From: Sphagnum magellanicum
Lineage: Eukaryota > Streptophyta > Sphagnopsida > Sphagnales > Sphagnaceae
Assembly (NCBI GenBank): GCA_021904315.1
Contig: CM038914.1
Span: forward strand, 5,332,001 to 5,396,000
DNA length: 64,000 bases
Direction: 5' to 3'
Position numbers and translations under genes: made by a program
Shown here: in pieces, positions 12,248-22,640 of the stretch
How positions within the stretch are numbered: position 1 is the first letter of the stretch
How the letters are laid out: each line of letters begins with the position of its first letter
The notes under the pieces: model-generated
The model's input: the letters and a program-made list of their open reading frames with translations, nothing else
Database searches by the model: none
What the model was told of the DNA's origin: nothing

Positions 12248-13694
12248 TTATACGTGGTCATCATCCACCTCAGAGGTTGTGAGCACAACCTCTGGTTTCT
12301 CACCTAGAATAGAACGAGACCGTGGCACATATGTGACAACAAGTGACCACTCCTTTGGGTTTGGGGGATAAGGAAGATAAAAACATTGTTCTACATGACT
12401 GGGAAAAATAAATGGCTCTGAAGTTTGCCAATGAGATGGCTAATAACTGGTGGCAGATGTCTTTAACCGTGTGTGTCCGCACTCATCCTAAACTAAAGTG
12501 CAATTTGCACCAGCAAGGTTCACTTTAAACCACTTGCACTTAAACACATACTCTTCAAACTTTGAATGTGCATCATAAGACACCACCAAGATCTCTTCCA
12601 GCTTTCCATAATGTGGCACAATATCTCGAACAATATTCTTATCATGTCGACTGCTTCTAGAGTCCTGAATGAATTGCCCTTGAACTTCACAGTCAAAGGT
12701 GCGGCCCCTCTTTTCATCCAAAATGGAAATCCTGAAATTAATATTGTGTTAGGCATTGCGAGTCAACAACTTATATGATAATAGAAACTTCATGCCCATA
12801 AAAATCATCCTAGAACTTTCTAAAAAACTTGTCTGGAATGTGAAGATGAGTTAATATGCCTAATGAAATATAAAAAATAAATACCTGAAATGTCTTCCTT
12901 GTGTCCACATTGCTAAACGTGTTGTCACAACTTTCTGTGGTCCATGAACAATGGTGCGAACATCATCTGTGATCTCTGGAAAACATGATATATTTTCTCC
13001 TTGTGCCAACAATTGATCCACTTCAGCCAACTTCTCTTTCATGTACTTATGCAACATAGGAAAAATCCTTGATCTCCCACTCATACTTTTGGCATCCTCA
13101 TATAAGTTCCTCCACTCTTCCATGACATTGCTATTATTCAACATGAATGTGGTCAGCTGAATTAACTCCGTAGGTAATAACATACGTGTTTGGATGGCAT
13201 CAGTCAAACGATCTTCCTCCTCTTCTCTTTCCTCCATCCAGACATGAGGACATGATGGATCTATAGTGGCCAAGATGTTGGTGCAATAAAACATGCTCTC
13301 TACTGCCAAGTGTCCTGTTGCCACGCTTCCCTCCACTCGTGCATGGTTATGGACATAACCTTTTAATACTGCCATATATCTTTCAAGCCAATACATCCAT
13401 CGACAATGCACAGGACCAGCAATGGCTATCTCATCCACAAGGTGAACTAGTAAATGCACTTGACAATCAAAAAATGGAGGGAAGGCCTTTTCCAACTTGC
13501 ATACCACCTCTGCTACTATTACCCTCATTCTTGGAATCTCCTCTGCAAATAACTCCTTTGAGCATACCCATTTCAACAGATATCCCAATGACCAAAGAGC
13601 ATTTTGTACTTTTGCACTAGCTAAGCCTATTATTGCCACAGGCAATATGTGTTGCAGTAAACGATGATAGTCATGTGTTTTCAGATACCTTGGC
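12248..13694 (-). pseudogene. TNP2-type CACTA transposase, C-terminal half, broken
   Basis: The 3' part of a CACTA transposase-like gene. One exon (12885-13694) encodes a DUF4218 domain: LKTHDYHRLLQ near its start, then LPVAIIG, FPPFFDCQVHLLVHLVDE and CRWMYWLERYM. An intron with GT/AG borders (12732-12884) keeps the frame after GRHFR. The next exon (12248-12731) encodes a DUF4216 domain (HYGKLEEIL, VFKCKWF) and a tail with FPSHVEQCFYLPYP and a natural stop at 12248. Two in-frame TAG codons, at 12488-12490 and 12440-12442, break the last exon. The 5' side is cut at 13695 by the solo LTR. The frame can be followed a short way past it (14713 upward) before a stop or splice site. The N-terminal catalytic Transposase_21 region was not found, so the gene is dead or internally deleted. 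Confidence 0.82.
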
Positions 13695-14712
13695 TGACGC
13701 ACTCCCAACTCCTTAAAGGGCTCAAATGTGAGCCCAAGTAGAAAGCAACGGATAAGGAGGAGTCGGAGCACGCTCCCTAGCTCATAACCCTTTGAGGGGT
13801 AGAGGGGCGGGTTGGAGCTCCGGGATGGGACTAGGAAGAGTTGACAAGCTTTAGTCACTCACACGGGCCTGCACACAACCCACACAAAGTGGTTAGTGCA
13901 AAGTTAGAGCACCTTTGGTGCTAGGACGAGCCACGGGCAACACGGACACACAAGACTCACCACGGCCCGGACTTGGGGGAAGCCACCACCTTCCCCCTTA
14001 TAGTATACTCTGTGACTCTCCACGGAGCCCACATCCAAATGGCTATTTTTCCCGAGACTCCCGCGCGGGAGTCCCGGAATCGCGCCAAATGGGACTCCCG
14101 GGACTTTGAAGCCCCATAACTTTGCGAGCAGATCTCCGATCGCGATGCGATCTAAAGCAAAGTTGTATCTCTCATCGAGAGCTTTCCAACGCCGTGTCGC
14201 ACTCCCGAATCGGACATCGGGAAGAGGTCGATTCCCGACTTTTAGTGGTCGGGAGTCAAATTGGCAGTTCGACTCCCGGCCCTTCTTTTGGCCATAACTT
14301 GTGTTACATATGTCTGAATGAGCAAGGCGAGCCCATTTTAAACATCTACGCTTCAAGAGCTTTCCATTGATATAAAGAACGCCACAATCCATTGAGGTTT
14401 GACCCCTGCAATCGCTCTCTGAAGTTTCGAAAGTCCACCGAGACTCCATCTCCCCAAGTGGGAGTTGCCTTGGGAGTGTGAGTGTTCACTCCCTCACACT
14501 CCCTAGCACTTTCTTGCACTCCCGGGAGTATGTGATGTGACTCCCAGGCTTCCTCTTGGTTTAACTCCCGGGCTTCCTCTTGCCTTAGCTCCCGGGCTTC
14601 CTTTTGGCTTAACTCCCGGGCTTCCCTTTGGCTTAACTCCCGGGCTTCCCTTTGGCCCGCACCCTTGCAATTCCCTTTGCCATGGTCGCGAGCCCAAGCT
14701 AGGGTTGCGACA
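13695..14712 (-). mobile_element. Solo LTR of a chromovirus-related element, TTGGC duplication
   Basis: This 1018-bp segment starts TGACGCACTCCCAAC and ends GGGTTGCGACA, like the 836-bp LTRs at 15652 and 21805. It shares long blocks with them (GCCACGGGC, CAAGACTCACCACGGCCCGGA, GAAGAGGTCGATTCCCGAC) but differs at many positions and is longer. It is flanked by TTGGC at 13690-13694 and 14713-14717, and no internal retrotransposon sequence is present. This is the usual outcome of recombination between two LTRs. It interrupts the TNP2-type gene. In transcript sense it reads on the minus strand (TGTCGC...). Confidence 0.88.
14541..14656. repeat. 24-bp minisatellite inside the solo LTR
   Basis: Nearly five tandem copies of a 24-base unit, CTCCCGGGCTTCC followed by TTTGGCTTAA, with a few substitutions. 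The full-length element's LTRs lack this array, and it accounts for part of the 182-bp length difference. Read on the minus strand it gives an arginine/glutamate-rich octapeptide repeat, which I take as chance. Confidence 0.85.
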
Positions 14713-15467
14713 TTGGCCACTTGTGGTCATTGTCCACGAGGAGAATGAAACACCTCTACCTGCGTATGAGCTGATGTGCCCTCATTTGAGGAGGATGAGT
14801 CACTAGTGGACACAACGGAAGAGGAAGACATATCATCTGTCACATTAATATAGCACAAGTGTAAGGCAAAGACCAAATTAGACTTTCAAAAATCATGTCA
14901 TATAGCAATATAAACCCTTGACTACTCATAAATTGAGACAACCTAAACAAAAAAAAAATGCATACTTGCATCTAATGTGGGCTCAACAATGCCTATAGGA
15001 CTGGTTGCTCAAATAATCCCAACACCAATTTCGAAGTAGGGGGCAATAATGTAAAAACCCTTTGGCATATGCAAAAAAAAACAACAAAATGTTAAAGCCA
15101 GAATAAATTAAAACTTTGCGAACTCCTTGCGAACCCCCCACCATCGCATCCCTCTTCACACCCAAGCCCTAAACCCTAAAACTTCCTCTTACATTAGCGA
15201 AGTCCCCGACTTTGCAACCCTCCAACGTTGCGAAAGTAACAGCATTGCATGGCCTTTGCGATAAAACCCGTATCGCAAGTTCCGATGCAGGTTACATTGT
15301 AAGACCTGAATTGCTGAAAGTCCCGAAGGTGTAGTGAAACGGAATCCCTTGAAGCTGGTGTAGTGAAATCTTTCTAGGGTCCTACAGTGAAACGACGTCG
15401 AAATTTGAATTCATTTTCGGCATTGCTCGAGAATTGTCGAAGGAAAGCTTGGGCAAAGTGGATTGCA
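14713..15467. other. CACTA central region between two divergent genes
   Basis: This lies between the minus-strand TNP2 relic and the plus-strand second gene, so it probably held both promoters unless an internal deletion brought them together. TTGCGA/TCGCAA motifs recur near 15117, 15127, 15229, 15256 and 15273, as in the terminal arrays. A CCCTAAACCCTAAA telo-box-like sequence lies near 15166. I recognise no transposase catalytic domain here. Confidence 0.5.
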
Positions 15468-15651
15468 ATGGCTAGGACTGGTGGAGGGGGTTCTAGGTCT
15501 GGAGGAGGTGACAACAATGAGGAAAGGTTAAGGAAGATGATTGCTAATCACTTGAGAGCTTCAGAGCTCTTTGCAATCGATACTAGGACACCTGAAAGGT
15601 TGACATCCTTGACAGCCATTTTAGGTCAAGCACTGCAAGCAAGGCTGACTG

Positions 15652-16487
15652 TGACGCGCTCCCAAGTCACGGGGTGAAACACACTCGAGGGTTTCACAAA
15701 GCCAAGTTGCGGAAAGTTGAACTTGGTAGCACGCTCCCGGCTTCCAACTCTAGAAAGGGGTAGAGGGTCGAGTTGGGAGCCCCGGGATTAGACTAGGAAG
15801 AGGGACTAGCTTAGCTTGTGTGATTCTGCATCCAAAAAAAAAACCAACCCCACGAGGTTAGTTTAGCATTCGGGACACCCTTTGGTGTTGGGACCTGCCA
15901 CGGGCACTTGGACACACAAGACTCACCACGGCCCGGACTCGGGGGAAGCCACCACCTTCCCCCATATAGTATTCTCTGCAGCTCGCCACCGAGGCTACAT
16001 CCAAATGGCACAAATTCCCGGGACTCCCAAGTTGGAGTCCCGAAATTGTCCCGAAATCGTCTCGGTTGGAGTCCCGGGACTTTGGGAGGTCATATCTTCT
16101 CGCCCTGACCTCCGATCACGACGAGGTCTGAAGAAAAGTTGTAGCGCTCGTCGAGATCTTTCCAACGCCATGTCGCACGCTCAAATCGGACGTCGGGAAG
16201 AGGTCGATTCCCGACTTTTAGTGGTCGGGAGTCAAACTGCCAATTTGACTCCCGGCCCTTCTTTTGCCCATAACTTGGGCTCCAGATGTCCGAATTGCCA
16301 ATACGAGGGCATTTTCGATATCTAAGTTTCAAGACCTTTCCAATGACACCAAGAACACCCCAATGCGAGGTGTTTTGCCCCTTGCTGTCGAGCTCTGAAC
16401 ATTCGGGAGTCCCGGAAGACTCCCAACCTCCCACTTTTCCAAGTGTTGGGCTTCACCCCCACACTTGGCCAAAGTGGGGTTGCGACA
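15652..16487 (-). repeat. 3' LTR of the chromovirus
   Basis: Read on the minus strand it starts TGTCGCAACCCC and ends CGCGTCA, the canonical TG...CA form. It matches 21805-22640 in length and, with one exception, in sequence. Being upstream of the reverse-oriented TNP2 relic and inside the plus-strand gene, it could supply a promoter or terminator to either. Confidence 0.95.
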
Positions 16488-16499
16488 CTCTCCCCCACT
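16488..16499 (-). promoter_or_regulatory. Polypurine tract (plus-strand primer site)
   Basis: Directly next to the 3' LTR the minus strand reads AGTGGGGGAGAG. A purine-rich run touching the 3' LTR is the expected primer for second-strand synthesis in LTR retrotransposons. Confidence 0.8.
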
Positions 16500-17273
16500 A
16501 GAAGAAAGAGGTCAATGTCCTCATTGACACTTAGCATTTTCCTTCGCACAATTACAATTGCTTCATTTTTGGATCCTTGGCCATTTGCCGACTCTTTGCG
16601 GCTTGGACCTTGTCTCAAGCTAACTTAGGCGTCCCCAAGATTCTAACACTTTCTTGACAAGTCCAAGAGGGTCTTGTGGAAAACCCTCTTCCCATGCTTC
16701 GTCAAAAGACTAAACTAGCCTAATTGACGAAGCCCTCATTTGGGAGGACTTTTCCCCATTTCTTCCCCTCATGAGGACTTAAGTCAAGTCTACTCTTGAC
16801 CTAAGCTATTTGACATGACTCCTTTTCTTATCTCGCGCCTTGGTCACAACAACCAAGCCTTAACTAAAAGGTTTGCTTATCAAGGTACGAGAAGCAACAC
16901 TTGGGCTTGCCAAACCCAAGTCCCAAACTACACTTAAAGTATGTGAGCGGGGTCATGACTCCCCGCGTTGGCCACACTACCAACCAACCCTTCGGGATGC
17001 ACCTCAAGGCATGTGCATGTCCCCGCAAGCTCACCTTGCTTGCCTCTTCTCTCGGGGCCAAGTTTCCTCAACCCCAAGGAGGAGTCCGATTTTGATTTGG
17101 GCCTACGCGGAATAGTTCCATTCGTCCCATGCCACTTTACAACTCTACTTGCCTTACCCAAATTTCTCATGATACAATCTCTTGGAAGTTTTAATGCCTT
17201 TATTCCACTTGCAACTTGATGTGGTACATTTTATGTGAGATTCTCCCCCACTAAAAGAAAGGTGATGTCCTCA
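16500..17273. other. Non-coding 3' region of the chromovirus with a second polypurine tract
   Basis: No reading frame is supported between the pol stop and the 3' LTR. At 17243-17260 the sequence TCTCCCCCACTA followed by AAAGAAAG repeats the polypurine tract and its flank at 16489-16508 (TCTCCCCCACTA followed by GAAGAAAG), and the matching continues into GATGTCCTCAT. The region may derive from a duplication of, or capture next to, the tract. Confidence 0.6.
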
Positions 17274-20200
17274 TCACACTCTACGTCTTTTCTTCTTTGC
17301 CGGTCTAGTGTGGAACTCTTCTATGGCTTCTTGGGCATGTTCCATGTCGGATTCATTCACCCAAGAAGCTTCTATCGGATGGTATCCTTTCCACTTAACT
17401 AGGTATTCCCGCTCTCGACCTCTAAGTTGCCTTGATTTGAGCACGGCCTCCACCTCAAACTCTGGTTCATTATGAACCAAGTCCGGTGGGGGCCTTGAGG
17501 TGTGCTCTCGATTAGGCCTTGAGGCATCACGGGCGACCGGCTTCAAGAAGGAAACATGAAATGTGGGGTGAACTCTAAGGTTTTCCGGTAGTTCTAACTT
17601 ATAAGTGTCGGAAAGTTTCTTTTCCAACACTTTGAATGGACCCGCATATGGGCCCAAAAACTTATGACTTAAACCTTCTGGCAACCGGAAGTTCTTGATG
17701 TTCAACCACACCTCGTCTCCCACTTGGAATTTCACCTTTCGTCGGGACTTGTCCGCAAAATCCTTGTACCTTTTGTGCGCCTTCTCCAAGTTGGTTTTTG
17801 CCAACTCCCAAAGGCGCCGTCTCTCTTCATCAAGTTGTGTGACCATTGGCACTTCCTCACTTGCATCACTTGGAGTTTGTCCTTGTGATGCCCAAGTCAT
17901 GGGCACAATTGGTGACTTGCCCGTCACCATTTGAAATGGGGTGGACCCGGTTGCGGAATGTGCCGAGTTATTGTAACAAAACTCGGCTAACTCCAAATGG
18001 TCCACCCAATCTTGTTGATCCGCCGCCACATAATTCCTTAGGAATTGTTGGATCACCAAGTTGACCCTTTCGGTTTGGCCATCTGTTTGGGGGCGGAACG
18101 AAGTGCTCATTTTGAGTTCCGACCCCATTCGCTTCCACAAGGCCCGCCAAAACTTACTTGTAAACTTCGGGTCTCGATCCGACACTATGTCTTTGGGAAG
18201 ACCATGATGCTTGAAAATGTGGGAGAAGAACAACCTTCCCGTCTCTTGGGCCGTGGCTTCATCTTTTGTGGGGATGAAGTGTGTCATCTTGCTAAAGCGA
18301 TCCACCACAACCATGATGGCATCAAACCCTTTTGAAGGGGGCAAACTTACCATGAAGTCCATTGACACACTTTCCCACGGCCCTTGAGGAATTGGCAAAG
18401 GTTTCAACAAACCCGCTTGCTTCTTGTTGAGGGTGCGGTTTTGTTGACAAGTTAAACAAGTCTTCACATACTCCTCCGCATCAAGCTTCAAGTTGGGCCA
18501 ATAGTAGGACTTCTTTAGGAATGTTGTGGTGCGCTTTGCACCACCATGGCCCGCAAGCGGTCCATCATGACATTCCTTCAAAAGTGTGTCCCTAATTTTC
18601 CCTTCCGGCACATAAAGTCTATTTTGCTTGTACCACAGCAATCCATTTCTCAAATGGAAGTGGGACTTGGCTCCATTTTGGATGCTTTGCCTCGTCTCCT
18701 TGGCAAAAGCATCCTGGCGGTTTGCTAACCTTACTTCCTTTTGAAGTTCCGACTCTCCCACATACACCACTCTAAGTTGGTGTTTTCGGCTCAAGGCATC
18801 CGGGACTATGTTTTCCTTTCCCGGCTTGTGACGGATGTCCACATTGAACAAGGCCAATGTGTCTTGCCACCTTTGTTGTTTTGATGACAACTTGGGTTGA
18901 GTCGCGAAGTACTTCAAGGTCACATTGTCGGTCCACACCACCACATCTTTGGATCCTATGTAGTGGCCCCAAGTCTTGAGACAATGTATGACCGCCCACA
19001 TTTCCTTCTCGTGTGTTGGCCACCTTCTCTCCGTCTCACTCAACTTCTTGTTTTCAAAGGCCACCGGCCTTCCATCTTGCACTAAGACACCCCCAATTGC
19101 AAAGTCGGAGGCGTCGGAATGGATTTCAAAGTCCTTGTCAAAGTCGGGCAACTTCAACACCGACGCCTTCACCAAAATGCCCTTCAATGCTTCAAAGGCT
19201 TCGTCGCATGCTTCATCCCAATCATAGGTGACGGCGGACTTCTTCAAGAGGTTTGTCAAAGGGGCTCCCACTTTCGCAAAGTTCTTGATGAACTTGCGAT
19301 AGTAGGATGCCAATCCTAAAAAGGATCTCAAGGCGGGAACCGACTTGGGCGGCTCCCAATCCAAAATTGCCTTGACCTTGTGATCATCCATCACCAAGCC
19401 CTCTTGAGTTATCCTATGCCCCAAAAAGTCAACCTCCGTCACCCCAAATTCGCACTTCTCGAGCTTCGCATACAACTTGTTTTCTCGTAGCTTTTGGAAC
19501 ACCTTGCGAAGGTGCTCCGCATGCTCCTCCATGGAGCTACTATAAATCAAAATGTCGTCTATGTAGACGACCACAAAATCATCAAGCCATTCTCGGAAAA
19601 TGTCATTCATGAGAGTGCAAAATGTTGCAGGTGCATTGGTGAGCCCAAAGGGCATCACCAAGAACTCATATGACCCATACCTTGTGCGACAAGCGGTCTT
19701 TTCTTCGTCCCCTTCTTTGATCCTTATTTGGTAATACCCCGAACGTAGATCAATTCTACTAAAAACCTTGGCTCCCGAGAGACGATCAAATAGATCATCG
19801 ATGCGAGGTAAAGGATACCGATTTTTCACCGTTGCCTTGTTGAGTGCTCTATAATCAACACACATCCTCAAAGTCCCATCCTTCTTGTGAACAAAAAGGA
19901 CGGGTGCCCCATATGGTGACTTACTTGGTTTGATGTAACCTTTGGCGAGGAGTTCTTCGAGTTGAACCTTTAACTCTTTCAACTCTTCATGGCTCATTCG
20001 GTATGGGGCCTTGGCGGGAGGTTCCACTCCCGGCATCACTTCAATCGCATGATCAACACGTCTTCTCGGGGGCAAGTCTTCGGGCAACTCTTCGGGCATC
20101 ACATCCGGGAACTCTTCCAAAACTCGCCTTATGCACTTGGCGGAAGTCACCAACTTGGTGGCTTCCTCGGGCTCATACTCATCTAACACCCGCATGACAC

Positions 20201-21098
20201 ACATCATGCCAAAACCTCCCACGCATTCTCTTTCCCAAGCTTTTCCCACCATGAAGTGGATGGTTGGCCCACCCACACAAGGCAACTCATGCGCCTTTAC
20301 CTTGACAATCCCACTTTTAGATGGGATCCTCACTAATCTATTGTGCCCTTCTATGAGCACATTGTTTTGGGTGATGAACTCCATTCCCAAAACACAATCC
20401 ATTCCACCCAAGGTGGAAACTAACAAGTCCACCTTTCCTCTCCAATTCCCCAATTGGAGAGGCACTCCCTTTGCTTGTAAAGTAGTTGGATGGGGAACCC
20501 CATCCGCGAAGTGCACCTCAATGGGTGCCTTGAGCTCCTCCAAGTGGAGCTCCATCCTTTCGGCGCTTTCTCGAGTCATGAAGTTGTGAGAAGCCCCTGT
20601 GTCCAAAAGACATAAAATTTCCCGCTTAGAAATCTTCCCTTTTAAGAAGATAAGTCGGTTGCATTCCTTTTGGGCTAAAGTGGCATTGAGAGCAAGTACC
20701 TTGGAGCCCCCAACACCCGATTTGGACTTGGGGCAATCTTTGGAGTAGTGCCCCACTTCATTGCAATTGAAGCATGCCCCCTTGGGCTTTGCTCCAAAAT
20801 CTCCCTTGGGTTGGCTCCCTTTTGAAGGAGCCCCCTTCTTCACGAAACTTCCTTTGGGTTTGAACCCCGAGCCTTGAAATGTTTTGGGCTTGTCCTTGGT
20901 TGGGCTACCTTGCCCCCGGTTCCATTCCCCCTCATGCCTTGGTTTCTTGTGAAGGAACTTGTTGTCCTTCTTGAACCCGGCTTTGTCACTCCGCCCCACA
21001 TCCGAGAAGTTCTCCACTTTCGTGATGGCCTCGGACAATGAGGCGGGCCAACTCTCCTCAAGCTTTCGCTTGGCCCAAGTTGGAAGCCCCATCACAAA
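17274..21098 (-). CDS. Chromovirus Pol: zinc knuckle, protease, RT, RNase H, integrase, chromodomain
   Basis: An uninterrupted frame of about 1270 codons. Residues counted from the GTG at 21095: end of Gag with a CCHC zinc knuckle ([14 protein letters not shown], 108-121), aspartic protease (LLDTGAS, Asp165), reverse transcriptase (YIDD near 510-513), RNase H (HSDASD, near 660), integrase with an HHCC zinc module (about 835-885), the D,D-35-E triad (MDFMVS near 911, SDRDPKF near 971, Glu of TDGQTERVN near 1008), and a chromodomain near the C terminus ([16 protein letters not shown], within about 1208-1262) followed by KKKRRRV. No ATG is needed at the start because the frame continues from Gag across a single TAA. 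All catalytic motifs look intact. The product would make virus-like particles and insert cDNA, with the chromodomain biasing target choice to heterochromatin (family knowledge). Confidence 0.96.
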   Translation of the reverse strand, partial: FVMGLPTWAKRKLEESWPASLSEAITKVENFSDVGRSDKAGFKKDNKFLHKKPRHEGEWNRGQGSPTKDKPKTFQGSGFKPKGSFVKKGAPSKGSQPKGDFGAKPKGACFNCNEVGHYSKDCPKSKSGVGGSKVLALNATLAQKECNRLIFLKGKISKREILCLLDTGASHNFMTRESAERMELHLEELKAPIEVHFADGVPHPTTLQAKGVPLQLGNWRGKVDLLVSTLGGMDCVLGMEFITQNNVLIEGHNRLVRIPSKSGIVKVKAHELPCVGGPTIHFMVGKAWERECVGGFGMMCVMRVLDEYEPEEATKLVTSAKCIRRVLEEFPDVMPEELPEDLPPRRRVDHAIEVMPGVEPPAKAPYRMSHEELKELKVQLEELLAKGYIKPSKSPYGAPVLFVHKKDGTLRMCVDYRALNKATVKNRYPLPRIDDLFDRLSGAKVFSRIDLRSGYYQIRIKEGDEEKTACRTRYGSYEFLVMPFGLTNAPATFCTLMNDIFREWLDDFVVVYIDDILIYSSSMEEHAEHLRKVFQKLRENKLYAKLEKCEFGVTEVDFLGHRITQEGLVMDDHKVKAILDWEPPKSVPALRSFLGLASYYRKFIKNFAKVGAPLTNLLKKSAVTYDWDEACDEAFEALKGILVKASVLKLPDFDKDFEIHSDASDFAIGGVLVQDGRPVAFENKKLSETERRWPTHEKEMWAVIHCLKTWGHYIGSKDVVVWTDNVTLKYFATQPKLSSKQQRWQDTLALFNVDIRHKPGKENIVPDALSRKHQLRVVYVGESELQKEVRLANRQDAFAKETRQSIQNGAKSHFHLRNGLLWYKQNRLYVPEGKIRDTLLKECHDGPLAGHGGAKRTTTFLKKSYYWPNLKLDAEEYVKTCLTCQQNRTLNKKQAGLLKPLPIPQGPWESVSMDFMVSLPPSKGFDAIMVVVDRFSKMTHFIPTKDEATAQETGRLFFSHIFKHHGLPKDIVSDRDPKFTSKFWRALWKRMGSELKMSTSFRPQTDGQTERVNLVIQQFLRNYVAADQQDWVDHLELAEFCYNNSAHSATGSTPFQMVTGKSPIVPMTWASQGQTPSDASEEVPMVTQLDEERRRLWELAKTNLEKAHKRYKDFADKSRRKVKFQVGDEVWLNIKNFRLPEGLSHKFLGPYAGPFKVLEKKLSDTYKLELPENLRVHPTFHVSFLKPVARDASRPNREHTSRPPPDLVHNEPEFEVEAVLKSRQLRGREREYLVKWKGYHPIEASWVNESDMEHAQEAIEEFHTRPAKKKRRRV

Positions 21099-21761
21099 TT
21101 AGCACACACGGTCCATCTCGTGCATGTGTCGAACCTCCAACATGAGTTCGGAATAAGCCCTCACATATTGCCTCAAGTTCTCATTTGTGGCATTCACAAG
21201 GTCACGGAGTTTGCACCTAGAAATGTAGTCGGAGTTCCTCGGTATGAATTCGGCCTCAATGCGATCCTTGAAAAACTCCCACGTATAGCCATGGCTCTTG
21301 CCCTCGTCTTGCCTCACCGTCCGCCACCAAGTGGCGGCATAGCCCTTCAAGTAGGATTGGGCAAGCTCCACGGCGGAATGCCGGCCAACCTTGGCGGCAT
21401 GTATGTAATCCTCCATTTCGGCAAGCCAAGCATCCACAACTTTTCGGTCTCGGGCACCATCGAAGTTCCCGGGCTTGGCCGGTTGAAACCTTTCACCCTT
21501 GGAGGTTCCCGTTTTGAGGGCCACCACCAACTCACCAAAGTCGGGCCTATTCATCTTGAGGAGGACTTCAAGTTGCTCCGGGGTGAATAGGACCGAGCTC
21601 CGTTGTTCCTCCTCACTTTGAAGCCCAACCTCGGGCTCATCTTGGTCCTCCCGGGAGTTTAGTTCCTCCTCCCCAATGGACTCTGGCGGGGCTACTAGGT
21701 CATCGACGGGTTCCTCGGGCCTAGTCTCGGAAGCTTGCTTACGGTTCTTCTTGGGAGCCAT
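21099..21761 (-). CDS. Chromovirus Gag, ended by an in-frame TAA
   Basis: The frame starts at MAPKKNRKQ, 44 bases inside the 5' LTR border and just after the primer site. An in-frame ATG at 21818 lies within the LTR and is less likely. After an acidic N-terminal region comes a retrotransposon Gag core: FTPEQLEVLLKM, FQPAKPGNFDGA, YLKGYAATWW and LRQYVRAYSELM. The frame ends at TAA (21101-21099) after MDRVC. The next codons in the same frame are typical Gag sequence ([10 protein letters not shown]), so the stop lies in the middle of Gag, not at a Gag/Pol border. It is either a recent nonsense change that disables the copy or, less likely, a read-through codon. About 220 residues are encoded before the stop. 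Confidence 0.9.
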   Translation of the reverse strand: MAPKKNRKQASETRPEEPVDDLVAPPESIGEEELNSREDQDEPEVGLQSEEEQRSSVLFTPEQLEVLLKMNRPDFGELVVALKTGTSKGERFQPAKPGNFDGARDRKVVDAWLAEMEDYIHAAKVGRHSAVELAQSYLKGYAATWWRTVRQDEGKSHGYTWEFFKDRIEAEFIPRNSDYISRCKLRDLVNATNENLRQYVRAYSELMLEVRHMHEMDRVC

Positions 21762-21790
21762 TCCAACCCAAGAAGTGAGCTTCACCACTT

Positions 21791-21802
21791 GCTCTGATAC
21801 CA
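21791..21802 (-). promoter_or_regulatory. Primer binding site, initiator tRNA-Met type
   Basis: On the minus strand, two bases inside the 5' LTR, the sequence is TGGTATCAGAGC. This is the classical plant LTR-retrotransposon primer site complementary to the 3' end of initiator tRNA-Met. Confidence 0.92.
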
Positions 21803-21804
21803 CG

Positions 21805-22640
21805 TGACGCGCTCCCAAGTCACGGGGTGAAACACACTCGAGGGTTTCACAAAGCCAAGTTGCGGAAAGTTGAACTTGGTAGCACGCTCCCGGCTTCCAA
21901 CTCTAGAAAGGGGTAGAGGGTCGAGTTGGGAGCCCCGGGATTAGACTAGGAAGAGGGACTAGCTTAGCTTGTGTGATTCTGCATCCAAAAAAAAAACCAA
22001 CCCCACGAGGTTAGTTTAGCATTCGGGACACCCTTTGGTGTTGGGACCTGCCACGGGCACTTGGACACACAAGACTCACCACGGCCCGGACTCGGGGGAA
22101 GCCACCACCTTCCCCCATATAGTATTCTCTGCAGCTCGCCACCGAGGCTACATCCAAATGGCACAAATTCCCGGGACTCCCAAGTTGGAGTCCCGAAATT
22201 GTCCCGAAATCGTCTCGGTTGGAGTCCCGGGACTTTGGGAGGTCATATCTTCTCGCCCTGACCTCCGATCGCGACGAGGTCTGAAGAAAAGTTGTAGCGC
22301 TCGTCGAGATCTTTCCAACGCCATGTCGCACGCTCAAATCGGACGTCGGGAAGAGGTCGATTCCCGACTTTTAGTGGTCGGGAGTCAAACTGCCAATTTG
22401 ACTCCCGGCCCTTCTTTTGCCCATAACTTGGGCTCCAGATGTCCGAATTGCCAATACGAGGGCATTTTCGATATCTAAGTTTCAAGACCTTTCCAATGAC
22501 ACCAAGAACACCCCAATGCGAGGTGTTTTGCCCCTTGCTGTCGAGCTCTGAACATTCGGGAGTCCCGGAAGACTCCCAACCTCCCACTTTTCCAAGTGTT
22601 GGGCTTCACCCCCACACTTGGCCAAAGTGGGGTTGCGACA
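21805..22640 (-). repeat. 5' LTR of the chromovirus
   Basis: It has the same 836 bp as the 3' LTR, with one mismatch seen by eye. It abuts the primer binding site, which fixes it as the 5' copy for the minus-strand element. It lies next to the resumed exon 1 of the broken CACTA gene. Confidence 0.95.

Larger units (their letters stand above)
15652..22640 (-). mobile_element. Full-length Ty3/gypsy chromovirus, GACTG duplication
   Basis: The element is 6989 bp. Its two LTRs (15652-16487 and 21805-22640) are both 836 bp and differ at one position in my alignment (A near 16118 versus G near 22271). The host duplication GACTG is present at 15647-15651 and 22641-22645. On the minus strand the order is 5' LTR, tRNA-Met primer site, gag-pol, about 790 bp of non-coding sequence, polypurine tract, 3' LTR. 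A C-terminal chromodomain places it among plant chromoviruses (Tekay/Reina/CRM-type clades); I cannot say which. The near-identical LTRs indicate a recent insertion. Confidence 0.97.

Noticed and set aside
13904..14720. Long minus-strand frames in the solo LTR, one with a REARELSQ repeat peptide
   Set aside because: They follow LTR sequence and the 24-bp minisatellite; equivalent frames in the young LTRs show no conservation as proteins.
15882..16325. 147-codon frames repeated at 22035-22478
   Set aside because: They are identical because they lie in the two LTRs; they cross no known LTR-encoded protein.
21761..21818. Gag start at the ATG in the LTR (21818)
   Set aside because: This ATG is in LTR sequence upstream of the primer site; the ATG at 21761 follows the primer site and starts a typical basic Gag N terminus.
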